Assembly (NCBI RefSeq): GCF_002272745.1
Contig: NZ_NPBD01000014.1
Span: forward strand, 1 to 64,000
Length of the DNA stretch: 64,000 nucleotides
Direction of reading: 5' to 3'
DNA from: Terribacillus saccharophilus
GTDB taxonomy: Bacteria > Bacillota > Bacilli > Bacillales > Amphibacillaceae
Shown: piece by piece, positions 44,585-52,144 of the stretch
How positions within the stretch are numbered: position 1 is the first letter of the stretch
Layout of the letters: the number at the start of each line of letters is the position of its first letter
Notes under the pieces: model-generated
Seen by the model: only the letters and a program-made list of their open reading frames with translations
Told to the model about the DNA's origin: nothing
Databases searched by the model: none
Translations under genes and position numbers: made by a program

Positions 44585-45758
44585 ACTGTTCGGCTACAAC
44601 AGCGCGTTTGGTAAAAATCGCGTGAACAAGCAGTGTTGTGAAGATACCCGCGAAAATGACCGTCATAATGAAGAAGAAACTAAGATCTGGCATTTTCTCA
44701 ATAAATACCCCACTGATATAAGGTCCGCCTAGACTCCCAATACTAAAGAATATACTGCAAAGCAAATTGCCTGTCGGCAGCAAATGCCTTGGAGTCAGAT
44801 CTGTCATATAGCTTATGCCAAGCGAGAAGGTGGAACCTAAAGACATGCCGGCTGCAAATAAACATATGAACAGGGCTATATAATGCTGTTCTGTAAATGC
44901 AGCAGTCCCAAAAAAGACTGTCCCAAGAAGTATTACGGTCAAAAGTGTGTACTTACGACCAAACTTATCGCTGAGCATACCAAGCGGTATCTGAAAAACG
45001 ATCCCGCCGATGGCGAACCCAGTAAGTAATATAGATACTTCCGATACACCTATGTCCTGACGTAGGCCGTAGATAGGAAAGCTTCCGTTCAAGGAAGATT
45101 CCAAGAAGCCATAGCCAAGCGGCGGCAGGAAAGCGACCCATGCATATTTCAAGGTCGAGCCGAACCGCTTCAGAAGTCCTTGCTGCTGTGCGGATTGCGT
45201 GTTTTCTTCTGTTGGAAACTCATTCCGCAGCTGGAAAAGAGTGAACCAGGCGATCAAGCAAAGAGCACCAGATAAAATGAATGGCAAAGATTCTGAAACT
45301 TTAACAAGTGAAGTCATAAGCGGACCGACAGCAAAGCCAATTCCAAAGAAAAGTCCATAAATCGAAATATTCCGACCTCGTACTTTTTCAGGTGATGATG
45401 ATGTAATCCATGTCTGGGTGCCGAAATGAAGGGCATTGTCACCAATACCAATCAACAAACGCAGAACAAACCAGAACCAAAATGACTTCCACAATGGAAA
45501 AGCGAGAAGTGCTACGACGACGATTAGTCCGCCTGTCATAATGACTGGCCGATAACCGAATTTACGCAACGGAGCTTCCATGAATGGCGATACAAGTAAG
45601 ATACCGATGTAGATGGCTACTGCGTTAAGACCATTCATAGATGAGGAAAGACCATCCTGTTCGAATATGATGGCAATCAGCGGAAGCAGCAGCCCTTGGC
45701 TGAAACCGGAGACTGCGACAATACTGACTAAAATCCAAAAACTGTACGCATTTCTCAT
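44583..45758 (-). CDS. MFS transporter
   Basis: 391 residues with twelve hydrophobic helices, starting at the ATG at 45758 (CAGGGGTAATAGACAT). The motif-A loop between helices 8 and 9 is GMLSDKFGRKYTL. This class contains drug and metabolite exporters. In B. subtilis an MFS gene (yfkF) sits between yfkH and yfkD, the same relative place, but I do not assign orthology firmly. Confidence 0.83.
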   Translation of the reverse strand: MRNAYSFWILVSIVAVSGFSQGLLLPLIAIIFEQDGLSSSMNGLNAVAIYIGILLVSPFMEAPLRKFGYRPVIMTGGLIVVVALLAFPLWKSFWFWFVLRLLIGIGDNALHFGTQTWITSSSPEKVRGRNISIYGLFFGIGFAVGPLMTSLVKVSESLPFILSGALCLIAWFTLFQLRNEFPTEENTQSAQQQGLLKRFGSTLKYAWVAFLPPLGYGFLESSLNGSFPIYGLRQDIGVSEVSILLTGFAIGGIVFQIPLGMLSDKFGRKYTLLTVILLGTVFFGTAAFTEQHYIALFICLFAAGMSLGSTFSLGISYMTDLTPRHLLPTGNLLCSIFFSIGSLGGPYISGVFIEKMPDLSFFFIMTVIFAGIFTTLLVHAIFTKRAVVAEQ

Positions 45759-45901
45759 ATGTCTATTACCCCTGTATGTAAGATGATTTCCCAATCCTAC
45801 TGTATAGTTTTTCCTGGTTTTGGTCAATCGGATGGATGGAGGTTAGAAAATCATCCAACAGGGAATATAATGCATAAAGAATTCGCAAGGAGATGAGGAA
45901 A

Positions 45902-46297
45902 TTGAAGCTGACAATGAAGCAGCATGGATTCCGTATCGAACTACCACATCAAACTTTGGATATAGACGGAAATGAGCTATTCGGTATCCGGCCTTATCAG
46001 CTAATGGTTTCCTCGATAGCAGGCTGCAGTGCGTCTGTTTTTCGTAAAGTTATGGAGAAACAGAGGCTTGAGATTGATGATATGGAAGTGTCAGCAGAGG
46101 TAGAACGGGATGAAATGGCAGCAAACCGTATTTCTAAGATTACGTTGACTTTCGTTGTACGCGGTTTTCATCTGGACAAAGCGCAGTTGGAGAAGAACCT
46201 CCAGCTTGCACACAACAACTGTTCCATGGTGCAAACAGTCAAAGATAGCATCGAGATCGAAGAAAGATTGGAAGTAATTCATTTGAACCATTATTAA
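45902..46297 (+). CDS. OsmC-family protein
   Basis: 131 residues. The two conserved Cys of OsmC/Ohr thiol peroxidases are present: SSIAGCSASVF (about 45) and HNNCSMVQTVKDS (about 105). They reduce organic hydroperoxides with thiols. Many short OsmC proteins, however, lack proven peroxidase activity. The TTG at 45902 is nine bases from AAGGAG; the ATG at 45893 abuts that site and is unlikely. Confidence 0.8.
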   Translation: MKLTMKQHGFRIELPHQTLDIDGNELFGIRPYQLMVSSIAGCSASVFRKVMEKQRLEIDDMEVSAEVERDEMAANRISKITLTFVVRGFHLDKAQLEKNLQLAHNNCSMVQTVKDSIEIEERLEVIHLNHY

Positions 46298-46308
46298 ATG
46301 TATAGGAT

Positions 46309-46354
46309 AGCCCCTTATTTCAGATACTAGAAAAAAATCTGAAAGGCAGGGGCT
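46309..46354 (+). promoter_or_regulatory. Long hairpin overlapping the yfkD ribosome binding site
   Basis: AGCCCC and TCAGAT in the left arm pair with ATCTGA and GGGGCT in the right arm, followed by TTTTCTTT. It could end the OsmC transcript. The right arm also holds AGGGG (46348-46352), the only ribosome binding site for the gene starting at 46362, so it may hide that site. Confidence 0.55.
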
Positions 46355-46361
46355 TTTCTTT

Positions 46362-47156
46362 ATGAAATACGCTAGAATTCTCATAGCAATCATGGCACTG
46401 GCTTTACTGACTCTTCCTTTCTCCATAGCCGGGAAAGCGGAGAATGTACAGAAAAAGGATACGGAAATTCCAAATCACGTATTGAATATTTCTAAAGAAA
46501 ATACTTATCCGAACTCAAACAAGGATCAAATTGTACTGGAACCTAGTGAGCTTGTCAGAGAACTAACGGAAGACAGTGCAATTGTCATCCAGAATCCAGA
46601 ACTGATTCGCATATTAAATGAATCGACGCTGAAACCATCTCCACTCGCGATTGGGTACCGAGGGATGATTTATATGGGGCATTGGCCGCTCGAATACCAG
46701 TCTGCAGAAACAAATATCAACTGGCAATATCAAAAAGTGAATACGAACCAGCTGAGCAATGCAGGTGGAGAATCGGCGAAACAAATGAATTATGAACAGC
46801 AGGAAGAGCGCTACGTGAAGGGTGGGCTGACAGCTGAAATCGATAACCCTAGAGATATCAAGCTGATGATGCTGCAGCAGGCTCAGAAGAACACAAAGCT
46901 TCCGCTTTCCTTCCAAACAGTAATAGGAAAAGGTACGAATAAGGAAAATGCCTACGGTGTGCCTTTGAATAAATCAGGTATTCTTACTGCGTACGCACCG
47001 GCAGTTAATGAAAAGGGTACAATCACTTTTGGGGAAGTTTACCTGGAATTAAAAGGCTCAAGAAAGCAGATTGTTGTAAAAAATGTTACCAAACAGGGAA
47101 TTGGAGCTTGGATTCCGATTCAAGATCATCTGTCTTTCACCTTCAACGTTCAATAA
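46362..47156 (+). CDS. yfkD: YfkD-like secreted protein
   Basis: 264 residues with a signal peptide (ILIAIMALALLTLPFSIAG). It follows B. subtilis YfkD closely: LEPSELVRELTEDS, IRILNESTLKPSPLAIGYR, NWQYQKVNTN and VVKNVTKQGIGAWIPIQDH. The function of YfkD is unknown; it is an extracytoplasmic protein. The neighbours on both sides also follow the yfk-yfj order. Confidence 0.87.
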   Translation: MKYARILIAIMALALLTLPFSIAGKAENVQKKDTEIPNHVLNISKENTYPNSNKDQIVLEPSELVRELTEDSAIVIQNPELIRILNESTLKPSPLAIGYRGMIYMGHWPLEYQSAETNINWQYQKVNTNQLSNAGGESAKQMNYEQQEERYVKGGLTAEIDNPRDIKLMMLQQAQKNTKLPLSFQTVIGKGTNKENAYGVPLNKSGILTAYAPAVNEKGTITFGEVYLELKGSRKQIVVKNVTKQGIGAWIPIQDHLSFTFNVQ

Positions 47157-47210
47157 CGAATAACACTGTGGTATACTGGAGCCAGATAATGCGGTAAAGG
47201 AGTTTTATCT

Positions 47211-47357
47211 TTGGCAACGAGTAAAGTGGATGACTTGAAGCAGCGTCTGTCTGCATTCATGGATTATTTGGATAGTATCGAACCGGAAGAGACTTCTTTA
47301 GAGGAAATCGATGAAATGCTTCGGATGCTCGATGAAATGGAAAATAAACTAAAATAA
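47211..47357 (+). CDS. SE1561-family small protein (YfjT-like), 48 aa
   Basis: 48 residues from a TTG behind AAAGGAG (eight-base spacing). The sequence begins MATSKVDDLKQRLSAFMDYL and ends in acidic repeats (LEEIDEMLRMLDEMENKLK), like the SE1561/YfjT family of short helical proteins. Lying between yfkD and pdaA, it matches the position of B. subtilis yfjT. A terminator follows at once. Function unknown. Confidence 0.75.
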   Translation: MATSKVDDLKQRLSAFMDYLDSIEPEETSLEEIDEMLRMLDEMENKLK

Positions 47358-47382
47358 GACCGTGCTGCTGCACGGTCTTTTC
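47357..47382 (+). terminator. Terminator
   Basis: Stem AGACCGTGC / GCACGGTCT followed by TTTC. Confidence 0.8.
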
Positions 47383-47446
47383 TAATTTTTACACCGCATA
47401 GGAGAAGCTGATTTGGCACAATCTAGTTCTAAGGAGAGTGTGTCAT

Positions 47447-48238
47447 ATGCGATGGAAATCAATAATTCTGCTTTTTTGTCTGCTGCTGATCACACCATCG
47501 TTTGCATCTGCAGAAAGTCCTGTCAGCTATGGATGGGGATTTGTTAAGAGCAAGGATGGCAGTATACCCGAAGTCGGCAAATACGGCCAGCTTTTGAATG
47601 AATATCACAGCTATTATCTAGATGATTCTGGTGAGAAAACAGTATATATTACATTTGATAACGGCTATGAACAAGGCTATACAGGAGATATCCTGGATGT
47701 ATTGAAGAAGCACGATGTGCCGGCTGCTTTCTTTATTACAGGTCACTATGTATCATCAGCACCTGATCTGGTAAAAAGGATGGTCGACGAAGGACATATT
47801 GTCGGTAATCACTCGTATCATCACCCAGATCTGACGAAGGTTTCTAAAGAAAAGATGCAGCAGGAGCTTGAGATGCTGGAGGATGCTGTGGCTGAATTGA
47901 CGGATCAGGACGACATGCACTATTTGCGGGCACCCCGAGGTACCTTTAGTGCCCGTTCACTGAAATGGTCTGAAGATCTTGGCTATACAAATGTATTCTG
48001 GTCACTTGCCTATGCAGATTGGAAAACTGGCGAACAGAAAGGCTGGCAGTACGCATATGATCAAGTAATGGCCCAAATGCATCCAGGAGCAGTCGTCTTG
48101 CTGCATTCTGTATCCGAGGATAATGCCGTTGCATTGGAAAAACTGATTATTGAATTGAAGAAGCAAGGATATTCCTTCCGTACGCTGGATGACTTGGTTA
48201 AACAAGATATCCTCCCGAAAGCCATTACGCAATTTTAA
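47447..48238 (+). CDS. pdaA: Peptidoglycan N-acetylmuramic acid deacetylase PdaA
   Basis: 263 residues with signal peptide; ATG at 47447 after AAGGAGAGTG. Carbohydrate esterase 4 motifs: TFDNGYEQGYTGDIL (motif 1), GNHSYHHPDL (metal His pair), RAPRGTFS and AQMHPGAVVLLHSV. PdaA removes acetyl from muramic acid during spore cortex synthesis, giving the muramic delta-lactam. Its presence implies a spore-former. Confidence 0.9.
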   Translation: MRWKSIILLFCLLLITPSFASAESPVSYGWGFVKSKDGSIPEVGKYGQLLNEYHSYYLDDSGEKTVYITFDNGYEQGYTGDILDVLKKHDVPAAFFITGHYVSSAPDLVKRMVDEGHIVGNHSYHHPDLTKVSKEKMQQELEMLEDAVAELTDQDDMHYLRAPRGTFSARSLKWSEDLGYTNVFWSLAYADWKTGEQKGWQYAYDQVMAQMHPGAVVLLHSVSEDNAVALEKLIIELKKQGYSFRTLDDLVKQDILPKAITQF

Positions 48239-48265
48239 GCTGATCCGAATAGGATCAGCTTTTTT
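48237..48265. terminator. Bidirectional terminator
   Basis: Stem AAGCTGATCC / GGATCAGCTT with a T tract; it also lies after the small minus-strand frame at 48264-48335. Confidence 0.85.
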
Positions 48266-48335
48266 ATTTTGTTTGGATGATAGCGTGGACGATTTCCATG
48301 AAGTAGTCCTGCCATGTTTTTGGTGAATCCTTCAT
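48264..48335 (-). CDS. Candidate 23-residue small protein
   Basis: A minus-strand frame MKDSPKTWQDYFMEIVHAIIQTK begins with ATG six bases after a near-perfect AAAGGAGGG site. It ends at the terminator shared with pdaA. It looks like an amphipathic helix. It is divergent from a LysR gene. No family is recognised; it could instead be a leader peptide or chance. Confidence 0.45.
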   Translation of the reverse strand: MKDSPKTWQDYFMEIVHAIIQTK

Positions 48336-48456
48336 TGCATTCCCTCCTTTTACTTTTCCAATATTTATATAAAAAGTGTATACTGCACTTATACATAGGA
48401 AAAGCTGAATAATTTGATTATTATGATCGGAAAAAGCGATTTAGGGAGTGGCAGTA

Positions 48457-49344
48457 TTGCACATCAACCATTTGAAGACTTTTACTGTGGCGGCTGAAAC
48501 ACTAAATTTCACTAAGACAGCTCAGATACTCGACTACGCTCAGTCGAGTGTTACTGCACAAATAAAAGCGCTAGAGAAGGAATATGGAGTGGACCTGTTC
48601 CAAAGGCTCGGAAAACGGATTTATTTAACGGAAGCAGGTACCCGAATGCAGACCTATGCCAAAAAAATACTGGCAATGCATGACGAAATGCGTGAAGAAT
48701 TGGGACAAGGTATGGAGGAGCGAGGGACGCTATTAATTGGTGCCTGTGAGAGTCAATGCGTGTACCGTTTACCTGCACTGCTTCATTTTATTCGTGAACA
48801 TTATCCGCAGATACAAGTCATTTTGAAACCTATTCCATCAAGTAAGACTTCGGAGAAGATGCTCCAGGATGGTACATTGGACTTGGCATTTATCATGGAT
48901 CAGGAACAGTCGTACAATTTGCTGGAATCAGTCTCTCTTTTAAAAGAAAGTATTGTCTTGGTGGGATCTACGAGTCACCCTTTGACAGTGCAGCCATCAG
49001 CAGGTTTGGCAGAGGTAATGCAACATCCTTTGATTTTGACGGAGCAAGGCTGTGCTTATCGAACGGAATTGGAACAAGCATTAAAAGAGCAGAATTTGCA
49101 TCCGGAAAATATCGTTGAATTCGGTAGTATTGAAGCAATCAAACAATGCGTAATGGCTGGTTTAGGTTTATCGTATTTGCCGCTCATGACAGTGGAAAAA
49201 GAGCTGCGAACAGGTGAATTGAGTTCTGTTCGATTAGATGTACAGATTCAACAGCCTACAACGAAACTGCTTTGGCATAAAAATAAGCGATTAACGAAAG
49301 TGATGAAGGATGTAATTGATTTTACGATAAAAAATGTGGGATAG
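48457..49344 (+). CDS. LysR-family transcriptional regulator
   Basis: 295 residues from a TTG at 48457, eight bases after AGGGAG (a GTG at 48448 overlaps that site). HTH: FTKTAQILDYAQSSVTAQIKALE (residues ~18-40). The effector domain ends like CysL/YofA-type regulators (MAGLGLSYLPLMTV). Its divergent neighbour is the candidate 23-residue frame. A DNA glycosylase gene follows 13 bases later. Effector unknown. Confidence 0.85.
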   Translation: MHINHLKTFTVAAETLNFTKTAQILDYAQSSVTAQIKALEKEYGVDLFQRLGKRIYLTEAGTRMQTYAKKILAMHDEMREELGQGMEERGTLLIGACESQCVYRLPALLHFIREHYPQIQVILKPIPSSKTSEKMLQDGTLDLAFIMDQEQSYNLLESVSLLKESIVLVGSTSHPLTVQPSAGLAEVMQHPLILTEQGCAYRTELEQALKEQNLHPENIVEFGSIEAIKQCVMAGLGLSYLPLMTVEKELRTGELSSVRLDVQIQQPTTKLLWHKNKRLTKVMKDVIDFTIKNVG

Positions 49345-49357
49345 GAGAGGCTAAGCA

Positions 49358-50230
49358 ATGTGGGAAAAGCAGCTTAAAGGATCACATACATATGATTATC
49401 ATTACTTGATGAAGAGATGGGGTATGGATCAGCTGAATGTTGCTGATGTAAAAGAGCATATAGTGAAGCTTCCTGTTGTATTAGGTGATGGTTCGCGGCA
49501 TATCATCGTGCTTCAGTTCAGCGGAGAAATCACAGCGCCGTATATCAAAGTATCTTCTGCAGATTCTTCTAAACAGGAAGACATACTTTCCTGGGTGGAA
49601 AACTGGCTCCAATGGGATATTGATCTTGCCGGAGTAGCTGCTCATTTTGTTGGTTCGGATCTGGAGCGACTTTTTTATGCGCATGCAGGAACGCCTATTG
49701 TAAAGGATACTGACTTATACTACTGCTTGATGAAGACAATCATCCACCAGCAGCTGAATTTGAAGTTTGCGTACACATTGTCGAATCGGTTCGTAGAAGC
49801 GTTCGGAACAAAAGAGGATGATATTTGGTTTTATCCATCACCGGAGAACGTGGCTTCCCTGACGTATGATGACTTACGAAAGATGCAGTTTTCACAAAGA
49901 AAAGCTGAATATGTAATTGATACAAGTCGCCTTATTATAGAAGGAAAGCTGGATCTCACACAGCTTTTTGTACTATCTAATGAAGAAATAGCTGCAGAGC
50001 TGACGAAGATCAGGGGTCTTGGAAGCTGGTCTGCACAAAACTGGATGCTGTTCGGATTAGGGCGTGCTGACTTATTACCAGCTGCTGATATCGGGGTACA
50101 AAATGCACTAAAATTCTATGACAATCTCACTGAAAAGCCGACTCCTGCAGCAATACATGCTCGAGGGGAAAGATGGGCTCCTTACCGCAGTTATGCGACT
50201 ATGGCGCTTTGGAGAAGTATTGAGACCTGA
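49358..50230 (+). CDS. AlkA-like DNA-3-methyladenine glycosylase (YfjP-like)
   Basis: 290 residues. The helix-hairpin-helix plus Gly/Pro-Asp motif is KIRGLGSWSAQNWMLFG...DLLPAAD (about residues 208-240), with the catalytic Asp in PAAD. It removes alkylated bases such as 3-methyladenine. B. subtilis YfjP, a glycosylase of this kind, lies in the same yfj region near pdaA. Start ATG 49358 behind TAGGAGAGGC. Confidence 0.83.
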   Translation: MWEKQLKGSHTYDYHYLMKRWGMDQLNVADVKEHIVKLPVVLGDGSRHIIVLQFSGEITAPYIKVSSADSSKQEDILSWVENWLQWDIDLAGVAAHFVGSDLERLFYAHAGTPIVKDTDLYYCLMKTIIHQQLNLKFAYTLSNRFVEAFGTKEDDIWFYPSPENVASLTYDDLRKMQFSQRKAEYVIDTSRLIIEGKLDLTQLFVLSNEEIAAELTKIRGLGSWSAQNWMLFGLGRADLLPAADIGVQNALKFYDNLTEKPTPAAIHARGERWAPYRSYATMALWRSIET

Positions 50231-50341
50231 TACTAATATCAAGTTTTATAATTTGGTAACAATTATTACTGGGAAGTCGCGCTTTCGTCTGCTATAATAA
50301 ATGCATTAGTTAAAACAGGCAGCCATTTAGGAGGCGTAAGT

Positions 50342-51922
50342 ATGGAAAGAAAAGATTTGATTGCACCAGAGCAATACAACATCGTTGATGAAATGGAGCG
50401 ATTCGTTACAGATGAAGATCGTAAGGCGCTCATTTGGATGGACGAGGCGGGTAATAAGAAGGAAGTAACGTATAAAACGTTATTCCAGGATGTAAACCGC
50501 ACAGGTAATGTTCTGAAAGAACTGGGCTTAAAAAAAGGAGATGCGATACTAGTAATGGTACCGCGTGTCGTTGAGGCGTATCACATTTATGCAGCAGCCT
50601 TGAAGCTCGGACTAGTGATCATTCCTGGCTCCGAAATGCTGAAGACGAAAGATTTACAATATCGTATCGATCATGGAAAAGTGAAGAGCATTATCAGTTA
50701 TCATGCCTTTACTGCGCAATTCGATGATATTGAGAATCAAGATAGTTTAATCAAACTTGCAGTAGGTGGAACTGTCGATGGCTGGAAAGACCTCGGGAAG
50801 CTTAAAGAGGCAGCGTCAGCAGAACTAGAAACAGTAGAGACTTCTAGAGAAGATATTGCATTAATGTCCTATACGAGCGGTACGACAGGTAATCCTAAAG
50901 GTGTAGTCCACACACATGGCTGGGGATATGCACACTTACGGACAGCTGCAGAAAACTGGCTGTCTGCTTCCAAAGGAGATATCGTATGGGCAACAGCTGC
51001 ACCAGGCTGGCAGAAATGGGTATGGAGTCCATTCCTTTCTGTTTTAGGAACTGGGGCAACAGGCTTTGTCTACATGGGACGATTCGATGCAAAAACTTAC
51101 CTTTCTCTACTAGAGGATTACAAAATCAATGTACTTTGCTGTACACCGACGGAATATCGTCTGATGGCAAAAGTAACTGATCTTGGCAGCTACAACTTGA
51201 GTGCCCTGCATAGTGCGGTATCAGCAGGTGAACCATTGAACCGGGAAGTAATTGATGTCTTCCAGAAGCATTTCAACATTATTGTACGTGACGGCTATGG
51301 ACAGACAGAGAGCACATTGCTGCTTGGTATTTTGAAAGGTATGGAACCAAGACCAGGTTCAATGGGTAAACCGACTCCAGGAAATGAAGTTGTTGTGATT
51401 GATGAGGACGGTAATCGTGTTAAAACAGGTGAAGTCGGTGACATCGCCTTGAAACTCGATAGTCCTGCATTGTTTAAAACATATTTCCGTGAACCTGAAC
51501 GTCGTCAGCAAGCGGAACGCAACGGCTACTTTGTCACTGGTGACCAAGCTTCTATCGATGAAGATGGCTACTTCTGGTTCGAAGGCCGCAGTGATGATAT
51601 TATCATCAGCTCTGGCTATACAATCGGACCATTCGAAGTGGAGGATGCTTTAGTAAAACATCCAGCTGTAGCAGAATGTGCAGTTGTAGCAAGCCCGGAT
51701 GAAATCCGCGGTAATGTAGTTAAAGCATTCGTCATCCTGCGTGAAGGCGTAGATGAGAATGATCCAAACCTTGTGAAGGAATTGCAGACGCATGTGAAAA
51801 ATACAACTGCACCTTACAAGTACCCGCGTAAAATAGAATTCGTCAAAGAATTACCGAAGACTTCTTCCGGTAAAATCAGACGAGTTGAACTGCGTAATCA
51901 AGAAAAACGAAATGCAAAGTAA
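50342..51922 (+). CDS. Acyl-CoA synthetase (AMP-binding, YtcI/MbcS-like)
   Basis: 526 residues. Adenylate-forming motifs: YTSGTTGNPKGVVH (P-loop, about 180-193), DGYGQTES, GYFVTGDQASIDEDGYFWFEGRSDD, and the C-terminal lysine in PKTSSGKIRR. It activates a short- or medium-chain carboxylic acid to its CoA ester using ATP. Length and sequence resemble acetyl/propionyl-CoA-synthetase-like YtcI. Single gene with strong AGGAGGC site and terminator. Confidence 0.87.
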   Translation: MERKDLIAPEQYNIVDEMERFVTDEDRKALIWMDEAGNKKEVTYKTLFQDVNRTGNVLKELGLKKGDAILVMVPRVVEAYHIYAAALKLGLVIIPGSEMLKTKDLQYRIDHGKVKSIISYHAFTAQFDDIENQDSLIKLAVGGTVDGWKDLGKLKEAASAELETVETSREDIALMSYTSGTTGNPKGVVHTHGWGYAHLRTAAENWLSASKGDIVWATAAPGWQKWVWSPFLSVLGTGATGFVYMGRFDAKTYLSLLEDYKINVLCCTPTEYRLMAKVTDLGSYNLSALHSAVSAGEPLNREVIDVFQKHFNIIVRDGYGQTESTLLLGILKGMEPRPGSMGKPTPGNEVVVIDEDGNRVKTGEVGDIALKLDSPALFKTYFREPERRQQAERNGYFVTGDQASIDEDGYFWFEGRSDDIIISSGYTIGPFEVEDALVKHPAVAECAVVASPDEIRGNVVKAFVILREGVDENDPNLVKELQTHVKNTTAPYKYPRKIEFVKELPKTSSGKIRRVELRNQEKRNAK

Positions 51923-51927
51923 CTAGA

Positions 51928-51959
51928 AGCATCGCCTAATAAAGGCGGTGCTTTTTTTG
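51928..51959 (+). terminator. Terminator
   Basis: Stem AGCATCGCCT / AGGCGGTGCT and a T tract. Confidence 0.85.
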
Positions 51960-52027
51960 TATTTCTTCCTTAATTATTAGCCTTAATATCTTTTCTAAAA
52001 AAAATATAAAAAATAAAAGCATAACAC

Positions 52028-52056
52028 TTGAAAGTCAAAGAAGGTCAGACTATAAT
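52028..52056 (+). promoter_or_regulatory. Sigma-A promoter of clpE
   Basis: TTGAAA, exactly 17 bases, TATAAT. Both CtsR boxes overlap or touch it. Confidence 0.85.
52033..52049 (+). promoter_or_regulatory. CtsR box 1
   Basis: Direct heptad repeat AGTCAAA-GAA-GGTCAGA between -35 and -10, with one mismatch to RGTCAAA-NAN-RGTCAAA in the repeat. Confidence 0.8.
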
Positions 52057-52066
52057 AAAGTCACAA

Positions 52067-52083
52067 GGTCAAAGATAGTCAAA
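52067..52083 (+). promoter_or_regulatory. CtsR box 2
   Basis: Perfect heptad repeat GGTCAAA-GAT-AGTCAAA just after the -10; another AGTCAAA follows at 52083-52089. Confidence 0.9.
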
Positions 52084-52144
52084 GTCAAAACAAGACACTT
52101 GACCAAATAAACTTATTTAACCTATTGGGGAGGTAATTGTAATT

